Shown: positions 34,192 through 43,711 of the stretch, in pieces | How the letters are laid out: each line of letters begins with the position of its first letter | How positions within the stretch are numbered: the first letter of the stretch is position 1 | DNA from: Hydrangea macrophylla | Lineage: Eukaryota > Streptophyta > Magnoliopsida > Cornales > Hydrangeaceae | Length of the DNA stretch: 64,000 nt | Assembly (NCBI GenBank): GCA_033977485.1 | Contig: CM066991.1 | Span: 32,981,850 to 33,045,849, forward strand | Direction of reading: 5' to 3' | Program-made: the position numbers and the translations under genes | The notes under the pieces: model-generated | Databases searched by the model: none | Seen by the model: only the letters and a program-made list of their open reading frames with translations | What the model was told of the DNA's origin: nothing

Positions 34192-34392
34192 TGAATAACT
34201 CTTTGGGCACATAAGAGTTACATAAAAAGAGTATACATAAATCACAATGTGTCTATCTCTCTACTTTGTGGATCCAACTATGTCAGTGGATCCCACAGTA
34301 TCAGTGGATCCCACCAAGAGAGAGATAGACACAAAAAAAATTTATGTATAATCTTTTTTATGTAACTCTTATGTGCCCAAAGAGTTACTCCT
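34192..34392. mobile_element. Fold-back MITE (TGTGTCTATCTCT family), copy 2
   Basis: Left TAACTCTTTGGGCACATAAG and the right-end complement match almost perfectly over more than 35 bp. Inner arms TGTGTCTATCTCTCT and AGAGAGATAGACACA pair. Three GTGGATCC(C/A)AC words lie in the loop. Confidence 0.78.
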
Positions 34393-34589
34393 TGAAGTTT
34401 CTTTCTGTAATTGTATCTCTTAGATTATCTACTCTTCAAATGTAACCATGAATCAATTTTGGTGAGTCGTGTTAGCATGTTAATCTCCAAGAGACATTAG
34501 CTGTCATGTAACAAAATACTGTTATAATTTGTAGTTCAAATTGAGTATTTTTTAAAGCCGAACACTTTCTTTTTCTGCATCTCTCTAGT
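34393..34589. other. Spacer before copia LTR
   Basis: About 200 bases of AT-rich DNA with no supportable feature. Confidence 0.4.
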
Positions 34590-34660
34590 TGTTGTGGGTC
34601 TCTTTAAAAGTGTGAAAGGGACCCTTGTCCCACATTGCTCATGAAGAAAGAGTTGGAAGG

Positions 34661-35802
34661 TGTTTGCTTGTAATTTGCGCGGGCATGCCAGAGCCAAACG
34701 GGCTCGGTGTGTGTGTGTGTGTGCAAACTAATTTCCTAAACGCTTGTGTGAGTATTACACAAGGCTTTATGAATCTGACTTTTAAACAGAGTGATTGTGT
34801 GCAGTGAGTAGGAAAGTACTCTCCCCATAAATTCCTTAGCAGTACTGAAGCGCACAAGCTAAACAGTGCAGTTACCAAGTAAACAAATCACAAATGATTT
34901 AATGAAACGTAGATTTTATTAAGTGTTTGGAAAATTAAACAAATCCAAAGAACAAACCAAAACAGACTCTTATTATCCAGAAGAACAAAAGAAATAACAA
35001 AAGGGACATACCTATTTGTTATGAACGCTGAAAAACATAAAGGTTTGAACGCTTTGAATGCTTTGAACGCAGTGTATGTTGTGTTTCGAGATGATGCAGA
35101 GTCCCTTTGCTTGGTTGGCATGCTTCCATATTTATAGCAACCTCAAGGAATCCGGATAAGGAAAGAACTCCTTAGCATGCGCCCTAAGTTGCGTGGTTGA
35201 TTGGCCGATAGTGGAAGAAACCTTCTTAATCTCTAACTCTTTACTTACCTCTATCTTGATTGAACCAATCCCTATATTCTAGGGATCAACCTTCCAATCC
35301 AGCCGGACGTAATTAAATACCTTCCTAACCGGACTCTTGCTTCCTAAAAATCTGGGATGACATCGCCTTGACAGGTGTGAATAGCACCGCCTTCCCCTTT
35401 TAGTCCATCGGCCTTGTCAACTTCTTCTTTCAGCTGAATCGGGCTTGGCCAATTTCAATACTGTCTTTCATGCTCGATTACCTTTTTACGAATGCCTATG
35501 GCCGATCGGACTCATACAACCATCATTCATTACACAGTGTCCGATTGGCCTCCGTGCTGCTTTTATCCACCATCGGGCTTACATTGCATTAGGTTATGTT
35601 ATTCTCGTGCCCAATAATCCTCATCCATGCCCATCCTTCCAATCGGGCTCACACCACAACACCCAACAACCTTGTGCCTACCATCGGGCTTATAATCTCC
35701 ACTTGAGTCCGATGAGATATGGATTCCCTAGGCCGGCCTCACCTCTATCCAACTTCATGCCACTCGGGCTCAAAAACCTTTGACGATTTTTGGGTGCAAA
35801 TA
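34661..35802 (-). repeat. 3' LTR of Tat-like element
   Basis: 1,142 bp with TGTTTGC/GCAAATA termini (A for the usual C at the end). It has an expanded GT run at 34707-34723 and a minus-strand TATA-like sequence at about 35130-35137. Confidence 0.88.
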
Positions 35803-35803
35803 A

Positions 35804-35818
35804 TTGCCCCCCAAAAGG
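35804..35818 (-). promoter_or_regulatory. Polypurine tract of Tat-like element
   Basis: On the minus strand CCTTTTGGGGGGCAA immediately precedes the 3' LTR. Confidence 0.75.
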
Positions 35819-36000
35819 TCATATCAAATGTCCCGCCTTGATTGATGTGACGTTTTTGAATTTAAAAATTGCCACGCGTCAGTCATGCAGAGACCTGTCA
35901 TATCTGGAGAATCCCACCAGTCACTCCACATTTAATGCGGCGTAGAATAAAGCGGCAAGATTTTCAAAAAATCTCTCCACCTTCCTCACTTGTGTCTTCT

Positions 36001-36080
36001 CTCTCTCTCTAAAAACCCAAGCATCTAGAGCTTCTCTCTCCAACCTCCATTTTTTTTTCCAGCAATTTACCTTCATTCAA
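36001..36080 (+). promoter_or_regulatory. TC-rich leader of antisense gene
   Basis: A CTTCTCTCTCTCTCTAAAA run and further CTTCTCTCTCC lie just upstream of the first ATG (36081, context CAAATGGC). Pyrimidine patches like this are common at plant core promoters and 5' UTRs. I see no clear TATA box. Confidence 0.4.
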
Positions 36081-37794
36081 ATGGCTCCTAAAACAGCACC
36101 GACAACCACTTCCAAAGGCAAGAAAACCTTTGTCGACGCTCCACCACCTTAAAACCGTTGCAGAGAAGTCAGAACCCTCGCCAAAGCTCACTCCGTAGAC
36201 GTTTCCACAGAATACCTTGCTCATTATAGCTCCCCCGATGGTTCCCCGGTGGCCCCGGGTCTCGGTCCGGCATTTCACGGTGATCCTCCAGCTGCCTTCG
36301 ACCTCCTGTACCCGCCGGTGGACAACGAAGTGTTCCTTCACCCTCCTGCCAACTGGAGCAAAATTTGGACTGCTTCACATCCCATCAGGGGCTGGCCTAC
36401 CCCTGCAGCTGACTGGGACAAGTGGGTAGTTAGGGTATCGGCCTCTAAGGCCGATGTCTTGAAGCAGACGGGCATCTATGACGCCATTATGCTCAGTCGC
36501 TCAAGGCTTGAAATAGACCGTCCACTCATCTTCGCTACTCTCCTCTTCGGTAGGCCTCTTGCAATGGATTCCTCTTTCGCTGTGGCCCTATGGCACCTAC
36601 CATCAAGGACATCAGTTACCTGCTTGGGCTGCATTCACACAGGCAAGAAGTCATGCCGGGCTTAGTGGATGTTGGATCAACCAGCTTTTCTTACCCCAAA
36701 CAAGAATCCGTAAGAGACGGGGCCGTTTCCTACCGACCGATCACGACCTTTGGCGGCTTCTTAACAGCCTGCATGGGTGCTGACGAGACCGAAGTGTCCG
36801 ATGCTGAACATACGACCTTCTTGATATACTGGCTAAACAGATTCCTCTTCTACTCAGCCAGTCAAGCCATCATCAAGGAGTACACTACTCTAGCTTTAGC
36901 CCTTACTGCTGGGAAATAATTGTCTCTGGCCATCCTAGTTTGGGCTCACCTTGTCCGTGGCATAACGGACTTCGTGCATTCGGACTTCAGTGTTAGAGGC
37001 AACCCGATCTGGATTCTACAGGTCTGGCTCTACTCTTATTTCCAACAATTCAGGCCGACCGACCGCCAGCTATCGGCCGTTCCCATTTTTGTTGTCCAAT
37101 TTGTAGACGTTACTCCATCTTCCCACTCCTTTGAGGAGTGCTTCTAATTCTTCTATGAGGGATGTGCCAATCGGGCCGTCCCTCTCTTCCAACCCTTCTC
37201 TTCTCTTGACTTTCCTTCATTTCTTCAACTTCCTCACAACCCTGCTAACTAGGGCCCGGGCACCCAGTCTACGTACAACGAAATCTTCTCTAGCTACTTG
37301 GTAGCTTGGGATATAATTTTTAGCCCAAGCAATCCTTCAGCCAACAATAAATATGGAGCAGAGTATTACTTTGCTCCCTTTTATGCCCATCAGTTCGGGC
37401 TTACTCAACTTGTGCCTGTCCCCCCAGGCATCACTGTGAATGTTGACTGGGTGGAGCGCGGCCTAATCGTCAATGACGGGCAGGTGAAGAAAATTAAAGA
37501 AAGGTCAGACAAACTCAAGGCTGCATTCAACTTCACCGCTTTCTCTGCCCGGCCTGTGGTATCAGAAGAATTTACCAAGTGGTGGACCGACCGGGCCAAC
37601 CAAATATTCCAGGATACGGCTGCTGAAGCCCTTGTACGATTTGCTGTATCTCAGCAGCTGAGGCCGACGCTTCTGTTCCAACAACAGCTCTAGCCCGACG
37701 CAAACAAATTGCGAAGAGGCCGGCTCGCAAGCCAACTCCGGCCAAAGGTCCTGCTCAAAAGAAAAAGAAACAAACGCCGACCTCAACAACTCAG

Positions 37795-37880
37795 GTTACA
37801 TTTACTTTATTTCTGACCTGTTAAGCCCGACTATGTCGTTGAATTCATCTTTCCTTTCTCACTTCAACTTGTTGATGAAG
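37795..37880 (+). other. Possible intron in PMD-like gene
   Basis: After a basic exon ending ACTCAG a GTTACATTT donor is followed by T-rich sequence and stops, and coding resumes near DEDSGEDLP. The candidate acceptor (GAAG at 37877-37880) does not restore the downstream phase exactly, so the boundary is uncertain. Confidence 0.35.
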
Positions 37881-38512
37881 ACTCCGGGGAAGACTTGCCA
37901 TTGACCGGAGGAATCTCACAACCACCACCAATCCAGCCTCAAGCTCTTTTGGCTGATTTCCCAGCCTCCCCTATCTCCGCAGCAGCCTACCTGGAACGAG
38001 TCGCCGTGAGAGTAATGCCACTACACATTGTGCCACCTCTAACCCCCTCTGATGATGATGAAGATGGTGATCCCTCTGGAGGCAACATTCCTGAACAAGT
38101 GGTTCTTTCCTCCAGCAGCGAGGACGTGCTCGATGCCGGTATTGGTATGGAGACGACTGGAGAAAAAATTGAGCAGACTACTCCGATTGTAGTCAGAGCC
38201 CCCTCTGACCAAGATGACCCCAGCGTTGCCACAGGATCGTCCTCTCAGGCAATAAGGTAACCTATTTAGGTCAATCCCTCCCATACTCATGAAGATCCTG
38301 CAGCTCTAAGGGTTGAGGATGGGGCGAATGACTCGGGCTCTACCCTGGGCATTCAATCTTTATTGAATGAAGAAATTGCTAGCCCAGTGGTGGAAACCAG
38401 TATCGCTCCTTCCTCTGAACTTGATCAGCAGTCCTCTTAACCATCAACCTCTCAGCCAAGTGAGACCGATGTTTGTGAAGAGATCTCGGCCTCGCTACTC
38501 CCTCATGCCCAG

Positions 38513-38584
38513 GTATTGTAGCCTCTTACCTTATTTCATTCATGAGCACTTAAAACATCTTTTGACCCTTATTCTTTTGATCAG
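38513..38584 (+). other. 72-nt GT-AG intron in PMD-like gene
   Basis: CAG|GTATTG at the donor and TTTTGATCAG|GCC at the acceptor bound a T-rich segment. Joining the flanks keeps phase 0 (…LLPHAQ then AVPIGPGPYIPF…). A frame through the unspliced segment would stop at once. Confidence 0.75.
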
Positions 38585-39286
38585 GCCGTTCCCATAGGCC
38601 CAGGGCCGTACATCCCATTTGACGATTTCTTCTCTGGCTTGGACTTGGGAGCTTTTAAACTTGGTCCTCTCGAGCCCGAGGCGGTCTCTCCTTCACACCT
38701 TCAGCAATCAAAAGACCTACTCCTCGGGCTTGCTGATCAGGACCTCTCTAATCTTCCTCCTGCTGTTGATGTTGAAGTAGCTTTGAACACACTCATGGCC
38801 GATCCCTTTGTTTCTGACGAGCAACTATTCCTACTCCGTGAGACATAGGAAAGACTCCCAAGCTGCCGTCTCCTGGACCGATCGGCCTTGAAGGTTCAAG
38901 CTGATGCAGAAGTTCACTTTAGCTCTTGGCAGAAGGCAGTGAAGTTTCTTGAGGGGGCCAAAGCTAAATTCAAAGCGGGCAAGTCCTCTCGGGCTCAGGT
39001 GATAGCCCGAGATGCTTGGCTGCACAATCGCATTGCTGCACTTAAAGCTCAGCTTGAACAATGCGAGGCCGAGGTTATCACCAATAGTGCGGCCTTGGTG
39101 AAAATCAACGAACTCCTGACCCAGCTCGGTGGAGACGCCTAGAAATGTAGTGACCAATTATAAGCCAGTGTCCCGATATACCGACCATGGACCCAAAAAC
39201 TTGATAAGGCAAAAAGAGATCGGGCTGGAGCTATCAAGGCTTGGGAAGATTTAAGGGCCAAACTTAGGAATTTTGGGTCGGCCTAG

Positions 39287-39392
39287 AGGCCGACTCCCAT
39301 CTTTTGTACCTTGTATGTTATTTATTCTTTATAGAATATTTTTGTAAGTAAGCTGTGCTCAGCTTTATTAATTCCAATGATGTTTTCTTTAA
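39287..39392. terminator. Convergent 3' ends of pol and PMD-like gene
   Basis: Only 106 bases separate the natural stop of the + strand gene and the end of minus-strand integrase. The + strand reads TTGTACCTTGTATG, TTTTTGTAAGTAAG, which contains plant near-upstream and polyadenylation-like words. Confidence 0.35.
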
Positions 39393-40715
39393 TCATTCGG
39401 GCTCAGGCTCATAATTGATAAGTTGCTTGTATTCCAACCCTAGATTTGGTTTGTATTCAAGATCGATGGTCTCCCATAACGTAGTATAATAGGACTTTAA
39501 ATAATGACCATTAATTAACCTAGCCTGAACCGTCCCATCAACGTCTTTTAGCCTGTACACACCACCTTTCATGACGTGATGAACGATAAAAGGGCCTTCC
39601 CAATTGACCGACCATTTACCGTACCGGTTGTGCTTTTCTCTGATAGGCAAAACGGTCTTCCAGACCAAGTCCTCCGTACAAAAAGACTTCTCTCTCACCC
39701 TTTTGTTGTATGCTCAGGCTGCCCGTTGTTTTTGAACCTTCAACGAATCCAAGGCCATAAGCCGCGCTTCATCAAGTGCCTCCAACTCAGCTATCATGGC
39801 CTCTGTATACTCAGCAAGCTCAAGCTGATTCTGTAAAGCCCTTCTGGCCGATCAGACTGTGACTTCCATAGGTAACATAGCGTCATGCCCATAAGTTAGC
39901 ATGAATGGTGTGACCCCAGTACTTGACCTTTTAGATGTCCGATAGGCCCATAGAGCTTCGGACAATAGCTTGTCCCACTCCCTAGGGTTTTCATCGATCA
40001 TCTTCTCAATGATCCCCTTAAGGATCTTGTTTGTAGACTCGGCTTGCCCGTTAGCCTGTGCATAGTAGAGCGTAAAATTGAGAATTTTGATCCCCCTACT
40101 TTCTACAAAGGCTAACGTTTCCATTCCTGTGAAAACAGACCCTTGATCGACCGTAATAGTCTCTAGCAGGCCAAACCTATGGATAATATGTCCTTCAATG
40201 AATTTTATTATAGTGGCCTGAGTCACTGTTTTGGAGGGCATAGCCTCAGCCCACTTAGTAAAGTAATCTGTAGCTACTATGATGAAACAGTGTTGACCCG
40301 ATGATGGTGGTAGGATTTTGCCAATTAAATCCATAGCCCATCCTCAGAATGGCCATGGTTTGATTACTGGTTGGAGCTCTTTAGCTGGCACATGCTAGAT
40401 CGGGCCATGCTTCTGGCAAGCTTGACATCCCTTTGCATAGCTGATACAATCTTTCAGCATATCGGGCCAGTAATAGTTGTATCTTCTTAGCAACCACTTC
40501 ATCTTTGTACCGGCCTGATGTGCCCCACAGATCCCTTGATGTACTTCAGCCATAACCTGTATGGCATGTTTCTTACCTAAACACCTCAAGATCACATCGT
40601 CACTGATGGGTTTCTTGAATAATTCTCCATCGAGCATCACGAATCGGACTGCGAATAGTCTAACTTTTCGGTCTACCCTGACATTCGAGTGATTTAGGTA
40701 TTCAATGATGGGCAT
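39393..40715 (-). pseudogene. Integrase of Tat-like pol, broken
   Basis: The zinc region (H59, H66, C97, C100 counting from 40715) is followed, after stops, by the catalytic core starting MDLIGKILPPS at 40334 with D2, D63 and E99 (35 residues between the last two). The C-terminal GPFIVHHVMKGGVYRLKD module lies in 39393-39698. All parts share one frame, so losses here are mainly nonsense changes. Integrase would insert the cDNA. Confidence 0.88.
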
Positions 40716-40718
40716 TCT

Positions 40719-41294
40719 CTAATCGTCGTCCTCCATCAAGACCGAATTAGTGGTAGTATACCAGCCTCTCCTTGCAACTGACGGTAATGATTGGACATGA
40801 ACAGTGATAACTTGGTCTTCTAAGTTCTTCACAGAAGAGGCTAATCCTGTTTTTGCCAGCTTATCGGCCTCGGTATTTATGGACCTCAGAATATAACTCA
40901 CACTAATGTCATCAAATGCTTCCATAAGTTGAGTGGCCACAGAGTAGAATGGGCAGAGTTCCCAACATCTTATCTGGAATTCTCCAGATATCTGTCCGAT
41001 CACCAGCCCTGAGTCTCCCTTTATGTGCACGGATGATGCCCCCATTTCAAGGAGTATTTCTAGTCCGATAATAAGCGCTTCGTATTTGCCCTGATTGTTG
41101 GTGCACTTGAAATTGAGCTCAAATGACATTTTTGTCTTTTTATACTTGGGTGATACAATAACCACACCTGCCCCAGCACCCTCTGCGTTTTTGGAACCAT
41201 CAAAGATCAACGTCCATGGGACCAAGGACGTGTTTAGAACTTTGGGTGTTAGGGGCAATTCTCCCAGATCAGTAGGATATGGGTGATCGGCCAA
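40719..41294 (-). pseudogene. Archaeal-type RNase H domain of Tat-like pol
   Basis: An open stretch of 191 residues with TLIFDGSKNAEGAGAG (D32), GKYEALIIGLE (E72) and HIKGDSGLVIG (D94). This is the second RNase H characteristic of Tat-lineage elements. It follows the ordinary RNase H remnant and precedes integrase in the same frame; in-frame stops isolate it. Role would be RNA removal from the hybrid during reverse transcription. Confidence 0.85.
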
Positions 41295-41324
41295 GAAATT
41301 GACTATGGCCTGGCCTTTGACCGA

Positions 41325-42990
41325 TTACTGTGATCGGTACTGGATGGCAAATTCCATCAAGGATAAGGTCCATTTCCCAATTCGGCCTCGCATGATTGGT
41401 CTTGACAACATATATTTTATCACATCAGTTTGACATATTATGTAAGTGGAAACGGGCAGCATATACATTATTAACTTTTGTGAGGAAAAATACAATGCCA
41501 AGCATAACTTCTCAATCGGTGCATAGCACTGCTCGATTAGATTCAAAATTCTACTTAAATAATAAATGGCCTGCTCGTTGCCTTACTCATTGTCTTGAGC
41601 TAACATACTTCCTATTGAACAGTCGGAGGCTGATATATACAATTTGAGATATCTACCCTTCTTGGGTGGCATTAATACTGGGGAGGTTGACAAATATTGT
41701 TTAATTCCCTCGAAGGCTTGTTGATGGCTGTCTTCCTATTTGAATTCTTCATCGGTCTTGATCTTCAATAGTGAGGTCCATACTTGGGTCTTCCCTGCAT
41801 AATTGGATATAAATCTTCTCAGGAAATTGATCTGCCCGAGCAATCTCTGAAGCTCTTTCTTGTTAGTTGGTGGCTTTGCTGCCTGGATAGCCCGAGCCTT
41901 ATTTTTGTCAACCTCTATCCCTCTTTGATGCACTAGGAAACCTAGGAAATTCCCTGCTGTGACGCCGAAAGCACATTTGAGAGGGTTCATCTTAAGTTTG
42001 TAAGTTTCTCAAATGATCGGCGTTACTTCCTGACTTTACCACCACATCATCGATGTAGACCTCCATGAATCGTCCAATCATATCATGGAAGATTGAATTG
42101 ATCGCTCGTTGATAGATGGCTCCAGCATTCTTAAGACCGAAGGGCATGACAACCCATTCAAAGGTTCTAATTGCCCCTGGGCACCGAAAAGCAGTCTTTG
42201 GGACATCTTCTTCGGCAATATAGATCTGATTGTACCCTGAGTGCCCGTCCATAAAGGACAAAATTTTATGTTTGGCGGCCAAATCAATTAACTGATCGGC
42301 CATGGGCATAGGGTACTCATCTTTTGGGGTGACTAGATTTAGGTTTTTGAAGTCAATGCAGACCCTCAACTTCCTGTTTTTCTTCACCACTGGAACTACA
42401 TTTGATACCCATTCCACGTACCTAGCAGTCCGAATGAAACCAGCCCCCAAAAGCCTCTCAATTTCTTCTTTCACCTTCAGAGTTACTTAAAGTGACATGC
42501 GCCGGGGAAGCTGTTTGAACGGCCTGTACCCCGACTTAATTGGCAATTGGTGTTCAACCAATTCCCTGGATAGTCCGGGCATCTCATCATAATCCCAAGC
42601 AAAGCAATCCTTGTATTTGTGTAAGAGGGCAATGATCTGCGCCTGAGACTGTGGCTCGAGCGCCTGACTCACATATGTAGGCTTGTGTTCTCCTTCCTCA
42701 CCTAGGTTGATCTCCAGCAGTGGGTCCTATACATCGGCCTTCAAATCATCAAGCTTGGCCGTTGCCGTTTCCAATTCATCCATTTGAATCTCTTCCTCCC
42801 TTGGTGTTTCTTTTTCATAGATACAATCAGCCAGATTAATCATTTCGTCAACATGGTTGATTTCCAGTCTTCTATCAGCCAGGTATGCACACCATCTGGC
42901 CATGTTGGCCTTTTGGGCCAGCAGTCTCCGTTCTTCAATAATCGGTATCTCTATTGACGTCTTCCTGTTCGATAATCTCAATCGGCCTTG
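41325..42990 (-). pseudogene. Reverse transcriptase and first RNase H of Tat-like pol
   Basis: RT upstream region (YKDCFAWDYDEMPGL, 42487-42672) is cut by a TAA from the main RT block (41992-42474: ELRVCIDF-like KLRVCIDFKNLNL, YIDD at residues 140-143). A frameshift at about 41990 shifts to the frame of NPLKCAFGV (41736-41990). The first RNase H is only partly readable (IEKLCLALYFSSQKL, YMLSRPIMRGRIGKW; 41325-41546). Catalytic YIDD is intact. Confidence 0.87.
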
Positions 42991-43711
42991 ACTCTTCAGT
43001 CCGACTGAGGTTATGGTAACATGTCTTCATGTCCAATGGATTTTCTTTAAGGAATGTAGCTGTATTCAGTCTTCCCATTTTTTTGCGACCCAATAACTTG
43101 ACTGGTCCGATATCATCTTCATACAAGACTGCATCAGCCGTTTGCACACGAGCTACAAATGGCTTTGTATCTGCTCCAACAACTTCTACTTCGTCGCCTC
43201 ACCAGAAAATCAGTAACTGATGGAGAGTAGAAGGGATACAATAATTAAGATGTATCCAATCACGGCCTAACAATGCGTTGTAAGCAGCCGAGGTCTCAAC
43301 AATGAAAAAAGTTGTCATGACCGTTTTAGTCCCAATGGTCAACTCCAAAGGTAGGATACCCTTTGTCCTTGACGGTGTACCTGTAAATCTTTGAACAGTC
43401 ATCTCAGTTGGAATTAACTCTGACTCGGACTTCTCAAGGATCCTCAGCATTATTTAGGGCATAATGTTGATAGTAGATCCACCATCAACCAGGATTCTGT
43501 TTATCGGGACCCCCTCAATATGTCCTTTTACGTACAATGGCTTCAAATGCTGGGACATTTGATATGTAGGTTTCTCAAAAGCCACTTTGACTGGTCCGCA
43601 AGGCTTCAACCCTTCTTCAGTCTGATGTCCTTTCGGCCTCAAAATAGTGATTTTAGGCCGATCAGTCTGCACATTGGTGGCATCCACATTCTTGCTTGTG
43701 GCCTCCACCAC
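42991..43711 (-). pseudogene. Aspartic protease region of Tat-like element
   Basis: ILVDGGSTINIMP (catalytic Asp at about 43486) ends the first open stretch, with a stop right after. The next (43199-43450) carries ALLGRDWIH, the second flap/strand region. The one frame is broken by nonsense codons. It would process the polyprotein. Confidence 0.8.

Larger units (their letters stand above)
36081..39286 (+). pseudogene. Antisense plant mobile domain (PMD)-like gene, decayed
   Basis: The + strand, opposite to pol, encodes a PMD-like protein (aminotransferase-like plant mobile domain family, related to MAIN/MAIL1; function in elements unknown). Readable parts are: an N-terminus with Lys/Thr (36081); a PMD core at about 36400-37700 (SKADVLKQTGIYDAI, ALWHLP, DISYLLGLHSH, FLIYWLNRFLF, LALALTAGK, GNPIWILQVWLYSYFQQFRP); a basic stretch (RRKQIAKRPARKP) near 37700; an acidic DDDEDGD region (38055); and a C-terminal Lys/Glu/Ala-rich probable coiled coil (38888-39142). 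Frameshifts occur near 36600 and 37685. In-frame stops lie at 36150, 36917, 37145, 37250, 38258, 38267, 38438, 38846, 39140 and 39161, with a natural end at 39284-39286. At least one intron (38513-38584) is clear. PMD assignment is by recalled motif pattern, not a search. Confidence 0.72.

Noticed and set aside
36009..36378. Minus-strand open frames opposite the PMD-like N-terminus
   Set aside because: No domain; they mirror the codon pattern of the + strand gene.
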